Positions 10,280 to 20,112 of a DNA stretch of 64,000 nucleotides are shown here, piece after piece (position 1 is the stretch's first letter; every line of letters begins with the position of its first letter). This DNA is from Lunularia cruciata. Taxonomy: Eukaryota > Streptophyta > Marchantiopsida > Lunulariales > Lunulariaceae. The position numbers and the translations under genes are program-made. The DNA is taken from assembly GCA_948567375.1 (NCBI GenBank), contig OX419755.1, positions 26,541,001-26,605,000 on the forward strand, written 5' to 3'. Below the pieces are notes generated by a model. The model ran no database searches and was not told where the DNA came from. It saw only the letters and a program-made list of their open reading frames with translations.

Positions 10280-11015
10280 GGTTTTAGAGAAGTTATGGTG
10301 ACACCTAAACTAGGATTGGTGGTACATTGGCCATTGGAAGAGGTCATACTCTAATAAAATATAATTGAAAGTTCCCTAAGAGGTCTTATTGAGTATCCAA
10401 AAATAAAAAATAAAACATTATGTATCTCCTCTTATTTAAATACATTGACCTAGCTATAACTAAAATCAACTCACTATAATTATCTCAAAATACTACAAAA
10501 AAAATTTGTTGTTTGTTGTGTCGTGCGTATATACATTGCTACACATCATATATTTTTATCAACATCACACACTATAGAAGCACAACTCACACATAAAGTT
10601 ATACATGGACTCTAAAGTGCCACAATAATCATTTCATTTATACAACTCAAATCACATGTGGTGCCCACATTTTTTGTTTTTCTTCAAAATAAAGGAGAAG
10701 AAGTGTATAGAGAAGTCGGATTGCGCTTGTATGGCTGAAGAAGGCAAAGAAAAGAGTCTTTGGGATGAAACCCAAAGTAAAGTGACTTTGGGTCATAAGG
10801 TGAAGTACTCGAAAATGCCCTGTCATCATACAACCCAAAGTAAATTGTCTTCGTATTGGGGGGAGCTCAACTCGAGGCAAAGACAGTCTAACAACCTTTC
10901 GTCGGGGCGAGAAATTCAAGAAAGGGCCGTTTAAAACGGGCAGCTCATATGCATGAAGGTTGATTGATAGTGACAAGTGCATGCTGGAGGTGTGATTTCT
11001 TGGTAGAAACTCAAA

Positions 11016-13636
11016 GTGACGGAAGACGAAGAAGCGCAACTCTATAAAAATCAAACTTGCAACAAAAAAATGTCGAGTAATTTTCCTTTGCCGCTAAGAA
11101 GTCGTCTTGCAGGTGATCATGGGAAGGGAAATAGAGTTGGAATTGTGTTAGTGCGCAAGGGAGAAGTCGTGAGAGTGAAATTGAGAGAGAGTAAGAAGGT
11201 AAAAGAGATGGAAGGAGGGAAGAAGAACTCCGAATTTGTAGTGAGAAATCATGCGATTTGGAGGTTAGACGTGATAGCAAGGATCAAAGTCTTGAGCCGA
11301 CTTTGGATCACATTTCTAGCATGGAACTGGAACGTAAGTTTTCCAGGATTCATGAGAGAAATCATCAAGAGTAAGTGTCTCGATGGACCCGAGGAAGAGG
11401 GGAAGAGAGGAAATCCGGCTCGCTAGACAGAGTCAGATTGGAGACTTGTACTCGGGAAGGAAGCAGGCTCGAAGCAGGGGGCCACGTTCTTGGGAAAGGG
11501 AGAGATAGCTCAAGAGACCCAGGAGGTGAGGGATGCCTTCTTGTCAAAATGGACAAAGAATGGGTATAAGGTTGAGAGCTACAAAGACCCTATGAAGAGA
11601 GGGATTGTGAGTGCTCTGATGGCTATCCTAAAGCCAGAGAGAACCACTTATGTGATGAGACACCAAGCGGTGTTCTTCCATAAGTTGTTTGTAGGAGAAC
11701 CAATCAATTGGGCAAGGTGTTTTCACGAGAGAACAAGGCAGATGGTGTGGAATTTGCAGGATAAGTCGCCTCCACACTACATTATGCTGTTTGTAGCACA
11801 CTTCTACCTCGGGCTCAATTTGCTGAACTCGGCGGAGCGGACTCGGATGGTATCGCACTTCCATCTTGATGTACGAAAGGAGGTCGATGTCAAGGAGCAA
11901 CAATACATCTTGCAGATCAGGACCACCGAAGACTACTATGCAAAGATAGGGAAGAACGTGGAGGTCACAATAAGTACCCCGACGAAGAAGAAAGGTTGGC
12001 AAGGTGAAGCCGAAGAAAGCAAGAAACCTTGGAAGATGTAGAGAAGTAACCCAAGGCGAGGTATGGTGGTGATTGAGTCGGAGGATGAAGACTCAGAAGG
12101 AGATGCTGAGCTCAAAACTAAAGACTCGGAACACGAGGAGGAGCCTGAGCTAACGTCGCAGAGTGGAGGTACGAGTAGCGATAGTGATGAAGGTGGAGAG
12201 ATGACATCGGCGCCAATGGCTGAAGAATACAAAGAAGAAGTGCAAGCCGAGCTGGAAGCCGAAGACAATACACAGTTGGAAGATGAACTAACTGTGCTAG
12301 AGGAGAAGAAAATTGCAATACAGCGAGGAGTTTGCTCGAGACGTAGGCAAAGTGTGACATGGGGCCAAGTAAGGCAAAAGAAGAGGTAAGTGAAAGCTCA
12401 AGAAGTGAGGCGTCGATTCCGATACAAAGACTACAGAGAAGAAGGCGAGTATCGGGAGAACACAAAGTGAGAAGAGAGACCACTCCGCAGGAGGAAGTAG
12501 TTGCCAGTGATGGAGTGGAGTACCTGCAAGAGATTGTGTGCCCATTGTTGGTGAAGTTGGAGCACAAGAAGAAGGAGATGCAGTCGACTTGTCCAGAGGT
12601 AAAGACTGTATTGCAGGTGTTGGCGAGATTAGAAGAAGAGAACTTGGAGTTGAAGAAGAGTGTAACCCGAGGTGAGGAGGAAAGGGAAGTACTACAAGCG
12701 GAGGCAGTAGAGAGAAGTCAGGTAATTGAAGACCTGAAGAGAGAGGTAAGTTATCGAGAGGATCTTGTGAAGAAGAGTGACCTAGCAAGGGAGAGACAAG
12801 TAGCGGAGTATGAAATCTTGAAGCAACAGTTTGTTGATTCAAGAGTAGAAGTAATCCATGCTATGGCAAGAGTAGCAGCAAAGGATCATGAGCTCGATAG
12901 AGTGATGGAGAGTGTAGAAGAGAAGAAACAACTCTGGCAATGAGAGTTGGCGGCAAGATACAAAGAGGAAGACCGATTACGAGAGTTACTTCGTAATCAG
13001 GAGGAGAAGGTTGTACAGAAGGAGAAGGAGACGGTAAAAGCCGAGTTCGAGGCAGAGTTAACGATGTACCAAGAGGACTGGCTTGCTGATCGAGAACAAG
13101 AAAGGAAGACAAGGTTGGAGCCATTGAAGGAGATAGTCCTCAGGGTAAACGCAATGTTGAGTACAGAAGCCAACGTTTGGATTGAAGAAGCAAGACTGCA
13201 CGAGTTGAAGTTGTTGGTGCAGAAGATGAGGCGAAGAAAAGTGAAGGATACAGATATGAACGCCTTGTTGATTAGTCTCAGAACTCGGGTAGACAGAAAG
13301 ATTTTAGAGGTACAGGATAACATTTCAATTAGATTAGACTTAGTGAAAATAGAGCTAGAAAAACTTTGGAGGGATGTTAGAGCAAAATCCGAACTAGATA
13401 ACATAGGAGTCCAAATGTCTTCGGAGTTACCATCAGAGACATTAGAGAAGAGTGGGTCAAGAGATAATGAGTTAGATAGATTACGCACTAGTGCAATTTC
13501 AGATCAGGAAAGAGAGTTACTGGAATTGGTAGATGAAGTAGGAGATGTGAAACCCGAGGAAAAAGTGATAGGAAGTAAAATTACTTTGGGTTTGGGTTTG
13601 AAAGCCGATGACAAAGTAGACATCGGATCGGATTAG
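11016..13636 (+). pseudogene. D2 ORF: conserved-domain and coiled-coil protein, unknown function
   Basis: About 870 codons. Frame 0 runs from 11016 to about 12389 with stops at 11424 (TAG where D4 has Trp) and 12039. After one frameshift near 12360 it continues to 13636 with one more stop at 12941. Parts in order: a basic N-terminus, ITFLAWNWNVSFPGF, and a central domain (NGYKVESYKDP, INWARCFHERTRQMVW, PPHYIMLFVAHFYLGLNLL). An acidic ED/ES-rich stretch follows, then about 400 residues of heptad-like coiled coil (LARLEEENLELKKS, ARLHELKLLVQ), then the end KVDIGSD. It looks weakly like proteins carried by large plant retroelements, but I cannot name it. D4 preserves the same gene. Confidence 0.7.
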
Positions 13637-13752
13637 TAACAGATTTGAGATTTGAAGAGGCAGATATGAAGAGGTGCATTGTCATTTTGGATCTGCAGGT
13701 TAGAAGAGTTGTTGTAGAACGGTATAGTTGTTAGAACTGTCGATTGATTCAC

Positions 13753-13760
13753 TATTTAAG
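13753..13760 (+). promoter_or_regulatory. Conserved TATA-like box of D2
   Basis: TATTTAAG between the end of the ORF (13636) and the 3' terminus (14429). Position and sequence match the other D copies. It would start transcription inside the element and read outward past its 3' end into block A of MP copy 2. Confidence 0.6.
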
Positions 13761-15108
13761 AGTGGCATTTGCAGTATCATGTTGTTCAGTGCTCATAATT
13801 TCTGAGAATAGATAAAGCAAAGTGCTGTGAAGTAGTGCTCGTTGCTTGAGCTTGATTCCAAGTATCAACTTTGCAATTGTGTTTGTGAGTGTTTGGAGAA
13901 ATTCAAAGTGCAAGTCAGAGTGCTTGTTGGATGTTGGATTCCACAACCTTGATCTTCATTCTGTGTGTTTGATCCTAAGTGAAGTGCAATCGAAGCAATG
14001 CCTTGACATATCTGAGAGAAATTGTAGTGTTGGTAGTATTCTGCATTTGTGAGGGCAGTGCAAAGTTGGTGTGAAGCAATTTCGATCAAAGAAGTTGTGC
14101 CTTCAATGGAAGGGTGGAACACAATTCTGAGGTGAAGTCGTTTTGCAGTGAAGTGTCGTTTTTGGGAGAGCATGAATCATCACAATCAAGATTGTTTGGA
14201 AAGAATTGAAGGATTTGTGATTATGGAGTGTTAATTCATGACAAGACTACGAATTAGTGCTTGTTACTCTCTTCTGGGTGTGATTTCTACCTAAGAGACT
14301 AAAGAAGAACTCAAGAAGAACTGAAATTGTTACTTTGCTTTGTATTTGACCAATTTTGACTCATATCTCTGCGGGAACAAACTTTACTTACCCGATTACC
14401 GCAAAAGTGATATTTGCCGGGTTGTCACATCACACTCAATCAAATCAATACTTGTTTTGTCATTCAATAATCTGCCAACAATTGGGCATTGATTATAGTC
14501 AAACCACACCCACTCTTGCTAAGAGAATCTAGGTAATGTTTTACGGCCTTTGTCCACCATAGCCAAGAATTCAAAGGCTCAACATCAGAGAAGTGAGCTC
14601 TTTGGAGCTAAACTTTGAAGGTATACCCTCCTAGTCTCCAACCCTAATGGTCTCATTGATGGCACATCCATCAGTGCAAATGGTGCAAGTGACGATGGAC
14701 TCCACCATGTAGTCAATACCCTAAACACAAAAGTCTGATTGTCAACAAGTAGTCTATGAGTAACTACCAAAATACTCCTAACTACCAAAATTGCTACTCT
14801 AGAGTTTGAGCAATGTAGGTGTGATGCTAGAAATGGTGTGACAATTGTCTTACATATATACATTGCTATACAACATACGTCACTATCAACATCATACACT
14901 ATAGAAGCACAAATCACATATAAGTCATACATGGACTCTAAAGTACCACAATTGCCCTCCTAGCTGGTAATTAGGTCCCTCTAACTCCAAATAGCTATCT
15001 ACTCTAAGTATATGGTAGGCAAAAGATCAGGAGGTCGGGTGCTATTGAGCTCCATTGTTAGTCACTTGTCAGCAATCTATACCATATAAAGGATGAACTA
15101 GCTATAGA

Positions 15109-18100
15109 TCAAGTACATCTATGATATAACCATTGTCCTTGAGGAACCACCATGAGGAGAGGAGTCATACATGCCATATGCCGTCCTCTCAAACAACTAT
15201 CACACACAAACATAATAGTAGCTCTACTAGAAGAGCCGCATAACATACACCACAAGCCTACATGTACAATTGCCAAGCTTGCATCCATAGTACTATCAAT
15301 GTTTAGGAGGTGGCATGTGTGTGCATGATCCTTCCAAACAACACCATCACATCCTTCCAACAAACGGACTGTAGATGGCAAAACCTTGTGCATTTTCAAG
15401 ATAGTGTGGCTTCTAGAAACATCAAGTGTTATCATTGTTGTCTCCTATAGATATACTGTCACCTTGATGAAATTGATAGATAGAGGGTCTATAACCTCCT
15501 CCTTGAATGGTAGCATATTGTAAGGTATTCCTATGCTGAGCAATTACTAAGTTCTCAAAGGTCATTGGTGTGACAACCCGGCAAATATCACTTTTGCGGT
15601 AATCGGGTAATTAAAGTTTGTTCCCACAAAGATACGAGTCAGAAATGTCCAAATACAAAGCAAAGTAATAATTACAGTTCTTCTTGGTTGTGTCTTTAAT
15701 CTCTCAAGTAGAAACCACACCCAGAAGAGAGTAACAAGCACTGATTCACAGTCTTGTCACAAATTCACATTCCTTAATCACAACTCTTTCAATTCTTTCC
15801 AAACAATCTGGATTGTGATGGTTCAAGCTCTCCCAAAAATGGCACTTCATTGCAAAACAACTTTGCCTCAAAATTTTGTTCCACCCTTCCACTGAAGACA
15901 CAACTTTCTCGATTGAAATTGCTTCACATCAACCTTGCACTGCACTCACAAATGCAGAATACTACCAACACTACAATTCCTCTCAGATCTGTCAAGGCAT
16001 TGCTTCGATTGCACTTCACTCAAGATCAAACACATAGAATAAATATCAAGGCTACGGTATCCAACATCCAACAAGCACACTAACTTGAACTTCAAATTTC
16101 CTCACATACTCACAAACACAGTTGCAAAGCTGATACTCGAAATCAAGCTTAAGCGACGAGCACTACTTCACAGCACTTTGCTTTATCTATTCTCAAAAAT
16201 AATGAGCACTGAACAACATCTGACTGCAAATGCCACTCTTAAATAGTGAAGCAATTGATAGTTATCTTCCTACTGCACCTCTTCCTAACAACTCTACAAA
16301 CCTACAGATCTGAAATGACAATGCACATCTTCTTATCTGCCTATTCAAATCTCAAATTGGTTACAAATCCGATCTGATGTCTACTTCTTCCTCGGCTTTC
16401 AAACGCAAACCCAAAGTAATTTTACTTCCTAATACTCTGTCCTTGAGTTTCACATCTCCTACTTCCTCTACCAATTCTACTAATTCTCCACTCTAATCTA
16501 TAATTCCTATCACAAGTAATCCTTCTAAATCTCTATCTCCCAACCCACTCTTCTCTAAAGTGTAAAATGTCAAATCCAAAGACACCTACATTCCTATCTC
16601 TCTTACTTCGGGCCTAACTACTATCAATTCCTTTACTAATTCTACTATATCCTCATCAAGAATTGTAATTGAAAGTATAGGTACACTATCTACACCTTCA
16701 ATTTGTAACACACTTTCCCCTAATCACTCATGTAATTGACCCGAAGACACTTACTATCTGATCTTGCACTTTGGGTTTATTCACTTCTGTTACTTCTCTT
16801 GCAATTCATATTCCATCTTCAATCAGAACTGAAATTGAAGTCATGGGTATCCTAACTATCTTCTTTCACTACTCTAATTTCCTCTGATCCCTCTGGCAAA
16901 ACTCCCGAAGTCACCTTCACTACACTCCGAGGTCCAACTTCCTTGGGTGAATCATATTTGTCTTGAGGCAAAGTCTCATGACCCAAAGTCATGTAAACCC
17001 GAAGTCCGAAGTCCGAAGTCACATTGACCCGAAGACACCAAACTTCTCTTCACATCTACTCCCAAAACTTTAAATGCTTGTAACTTCTTCTACAGACCTC
17101 TAAACTTTGCAATTTTGGTGGCAATGGAAAGCCCTAAACAAGATGCTTCCAACGAAATATAGCATGCTTGATTTAGACTTGTGGTCACTGAGATATGGTC
17201 CCCGCTAGAATCCTGACCTATAACCTTCATTCCGATGCAAAGAAACCCTCCTTCGGCGTCTGATCCGAGTTTTTCCCTCCTCTGACACAAAGTAAGCTTC
17301 TTCGGGTTTGACCAATCCGAGTCCTTCTTCTTCTAACACAAAGTCGACTCACTTGAGCTTGATTAAAACACACATTTCCACTCATTTCTTCTCCATTTGG
17401 TTTCAATTTGGTTTCAACAAGGCACTTCTTCTTCAAAGCTCATCCAAAATGAAAAATGTGGGTACCACAATCGGCGTCACTCTCCAAATGATTTCTACCC
17501 ATTGAGAACATGCACTCATCCATACATCTAGATCATCCAAGTCAAACACTACTTTAGCATCTTGATGAATGGTTGCAAGTAAATCTGGATCTTGTCCAGA
17601 GAGTAGAAAGTATAGAGAGAAGGATGCTAAGGAGGCTTGGCGGCTGAACCAATAGTCCATGGCCAACCAAAGTAGCTAGAGATCCCAATCTCTTAAGTGG
17701 CCTCTCTACAAACCATACTTCCGCAAACCTCTCTTCACAGTATGAACCACTCTCTATGTTAAGCCATCTGCCTTAGGATGATCTTGGGAGGTAGTATGAT
17801 GATCAATCAAAGCCTTGTCACACAAGACTTGAAACTCCTCCAAGAACTCTATACCTTGATTAGTCAAAACCTCAACTAGTGCACCAAAATGACTAAGAAC
17901 CCAATCCAAGAACGAGTAAGTTGTCCCTTTACTAGACTTGTCAGGAAGTGCCACCAACTCAATCCACTTGGAGAAGGCTCCACCATCACCAAAATGTACC
18001 AATGATGTCTCATAATCAATGATAAAGGTCCAATGAAGTCCAAAATCCAATGGTAACCCAATCCCATGATAGGTAATGGGTGTAACTATGGCATAGGAGC

Positions 18101-18440
18101 ATTGAATGATGCGCTAACTCGGTCACAAACCACACATCTTGAAACAAATTGCTATACATTGGTCTGCATACTGTGCCACCAATAATGACTTAGGAAAATA
18201 AGCTACATGTATGCTTGTGTCCAAAATGTCCTAGCTCCTCATGAGCTTGATAGACCAACTGTGGTCTTTGAGATGGGAGTAGTACTACTTGCATTCTACC
18301 ATCCTCCCATACACACAAAAGGTGTTTGCCCTCCAATCTGAACCGCCTAGCTTGTTGAAGGACATGGTCTTTCTCCTTGGTCCCAATTGTGCCACCCAAA
18401 ACACAAGTGCAAAGATAGTCCATCAATTAGATATCATCAT
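15109..18440 (-). pseudogene. MP copy 2 integrase with PHD finger (split by D3)
   Basis: Reverse strand: HEELGHFGHKHTC (18260s) starts the zinc domain, GLGYHWILDFIGPL near 18060 opens the core, VLTNQGIEFLEEF near 17840 carries the second acidic site (Asp to Asn here), and HPKADGLT lies near 17760. After the D3 insert come LEGCDGVVWKDHAHTCHL and the PHD finger at 15249-15109: CMLC, VCDSC, HMAC, YHRC and a stop. Spacing is C-x2-C-x11-C-x2-C-x4-H-x2-C-x14-(C to Y)-x2-C. The frame is broken in several places. Confidence 0.8.
15569..17469 (-). mobile_element. D3: short-class D element (1901 bp)
   Basis: Reverse-strand twin of D1. Its right end, complement TGTGGTACCCACATTTTTC, is at 17469, and its left end TGTGACAACCCGGCAAATATC is at 15569. 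The flanks ATTGG (15564-15568) and ATCGG (17470-17474) differ at one base. Other MP copies read CATC(A/G)(A/G)CATCAC at the site, so ATCGG fits the original target. The TATA-like box is at 16238-16245 (complement). Only a degraded ORF tail is visible, with KAEEEVDIRSD near 16390-16370 (reverse). Confidence 0.85.
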
Positions 18441-18644
18441 GAATGTCTTGTTCAATTATACCACTATCTCCACTCTTTGTATGTGTGACGTCAATAACTC
18501 CTCCTATATGCACTAAGAAAGATACCACCAAAGGCTCAAAAATATATAAAGAAAGCCAAATGCATGTCAACTTAGCACCATCTCCTCATTTGTCTCACCA
18601 TGCCAATATGCTCTGATCTCATCTTACTGGACAAGACATGGGTT

Positions 18645-19190
18645 TCTACTCAACCCATTTGCATCACGGTTCACCACTCTAGGTCTATGAATAACCATGA
18701 AATCATATTCTTGTAAAATTAGAGCCCATTGTGCAAGCTTCCCTAAAAGCTTGTCGGAATCCATCAGCTACTTTAGTAGCTGATGATCAATGATGAGAGT
18801 AAAGGGATTACCAAATAGGTAACATAAAAAATGTGCTATTGCCCATACTATTGCCAAGCGCTCTCTCTCATATGAACTATATTTTGCCTTGACTAAATTG
18901 TTGGAGTGACTAGCATAGGCCACCACAAAATCCTTCCCCTCATCACCATGCTGGGTGAGCATTGCTCTAAGCTCCAACATACTCCAATTAATGTGAACCT
19001 GAAATGGTTGTCCTTTGATTGGTCTCCTCAAAATAGGATCAAATGTCAACCTCTCCTTGAGCTCTGCAAAAGCTCCCTCCTGCTTATCTCCCCAACACCA
19101 CTCTTGTGTAAGCTTAGCTAGCTTCATCAAGGCTTTGGCAATGGCACTAAATCCTCTAACGTAACCACAATAGAAGTTTGCCAACCCAAC
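18645..19190 (-). pseudogene. MP copy 2 RT end and RNase H
   Basis: An open frame from 19184 to 18768 reads YVRGFSAIAKALMKLAKL, WCWGDKQEGAFAELKERL (end of RT and tether), then QVHINWSMLELRAMLTQ, AYASHSNNLVKAKYSSYER, and LTLIIDHQ-type RNase H signatures. Beyond a stop it continues LAQWALILQEYDF and DANGLSRNPCP, the standard end of gypsy RNase H. The first RNase H Asp is changed (HTDWS in copy 3, HINWS here). RT upstream is lost at the F-LTR fragment. Confidence 0.85.
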
Positions 19191-19318
19191 TTTAGTCTAG
19201 TAACTCAAGTTACTAGACTAAAAGTCAAGTAAAGTCAAAAAGTAGAAAGGAATATCCATTCACTTGGGCATATTCCCCTAAGCATGTGGTCTTATCTTGA
19301 CCCAACCACTAAGTCAAA
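19191..19318 (+). mobile_element. F LTR fragment
   Basis: About 125 bp matching the middle of the F LTRs at 27595-28252 and 48694-49385, e.g. AGTTACTAGACTAAAAGTCA, AGAAAGGAATATCCATTCAC and CTTGACCCAACCACTAAGTC. Neither LTR end is present. It separates MP copy 2 from the minisatellite. Confidence 0.75.
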
Positions 19319-19608
19319 TTTTTGCAGCTTGCCCTAGAAGTGAGAAGTGAAGAGGAGTAATTCAAGAGAACAATACTGGAAGGAAGAGAAGGAACATCAA
19401 GAGATTTTGTGCTGAATTTTGCTCTAGATAGAGAAGTGAGAAGTGAAGGAATTTTTGAGAGATTTTTTTGCATTGGACAAAATTGAGGATGTAATATCAA
19501 AAGAAGCAAGAAGGGAAAGGAATTCTTGAGAGATTTTGCATTGGACAAATTGAGGATGTAATATTGAAAGTTGATGAGTTGTTGTTGTGAGAGAACTGGA
19601 CAAGAGAG
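19319..19608 (+). repeat. Minisatellite, left part
   Basis: Contains two diverged copies of a roughly 75-bp unit (TTGAGAGATTTTGCATTGG, AATTGAGGATGTAATAT) and then one copy of the 52-bp unit (GTTGATGAGTTGTTGTTGTG, AGAGAACTGGACAAGAGAG). D4 is inserted at the end of that unit; the array resumes at 23404. Confidence 0.7.
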
Positions 19609-20112
19609 TGTGGTATCCACATTTTTTTCCTCAAAATAGAGAAGAAGAAGTGTATAGAGAAGTCAGATTGAGCCTGTATGACCAAAGAAGTCAAAGAAAA
19701 GAGTCTTTGAGATGAAACCCGAGGTAACATGGCTTTGGGTCATATGGCAAAGTACTCAGACTTGCCTTATCAACATACAACCCAAAGTCGACCTCAGGTC
19801 AAGACGTGAAGAAGAAGACAAAGACGAAGAGAGAGAGACTTCGTATTGAGCGGCAAGAGCAGATCTAAAGAACCTATAACAAACCACTTGAGAATCGGTG
19901 CAATCAAGAAAGTACGGGGGAAGAAAGTAATGACCTTGGGATCAAGAACTTCTTGATAGTGATAGGCAACAACTTCACCAAATCAGAAATTTGAGAGGAG
20001 GAGCGACTGAAGAGTGACTGATTGGCACAGGACTATAAAATTACACGGTGCACAAGAAGAAGGAGCAATGTCCAATTGCTACCTGGTGCCTATTCAGAGT
20101 TGACCCAAAGTA

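Larger units (their letters stand above)
10657..14429 (+). mobile_element. D2: long-class D element (3773 bp)
   Basis: Ends are TGTGGTGCCCACATTTTT and GCCGGGTTGTCACA. The flanking TCACA (10652-10656 and 14430-14434) is a perfect 5-bp duplication, and the MP block A2 is continuous when the insert is removed. There are no terminal direct repeats, RT, integrase or primer-binding site. It carries the D ORF at 11016-13636, then a TATTTAAG box at 13753 and a noncoding tail of about 670 bp. TG...CA ends and a 5-bp duplication point to integrase-mediated insertion. A solo LTR with an ORF in U3 is the simplest reading. Confidence 0.85.
10519..14950 (-). repeat. MP copy 2 terminal block B1-A2-B2 (split by D2)
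   Basis: B1 is 14950-14846 (reverse strand TGTGGTACTTTAGAG to TGTAAGACA), preceded by a purine-rich AGCTAGGAGGGCAAT. A2 runs from 14845 to 10625, interrupted by D2 with its TCACA duplication. B2 is 10624-10519, TGTGGCACTTTAGAG to GCACGACA. The arrangement is the same as in copies 1 and 3, and the outer end lies at the same nucleotide relative to the repeat. Confidence 0.8.
10519..19190 (-). mobile_element. MP copy 2 (RNase H to 3' end; hosts D2 and D3)
   Basis: Reverse-strand MP element running from the RT/RNase H region (19190) through integrase and PHD to the terminal block ending at 10519. D3 (15569-17469) sits in the integrase C-terminal part, and D2 (10657-14429) in block A2. Both insertions have target duplications, and the MP sequence is continuous across them. 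The 5' side is cut near 19190 by an F-LTR fragment. Without the inserts the MP part is about 3.0 kb. Confidence 0.85.

Noticed and set aside
12118-12842. Long reverse-strand open frames rich in Ser and Leu opposite the D2 ORF
   Set aside because: They are antisense shadows of the acidic and coiled-coil coding sequence. Low-complexity composition explains their length, and no motif or conservation in the other D copies supports them.
10657-14429. D elements as DNA transposons
   Set aside because: No transposase, only a few bases of inverted similarity at the ends, and 5-bp duplications with TG...CA ends. That fits LTR integration better than the main plant DNA-transposon families.
18486-18496. 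TGACGTCA motif as a regulatory element
   Set aside because: A single 8-bp palindrome inside a decayed integrase/RNase H linker is expected by chance, and the other MP copies do not preserve it.
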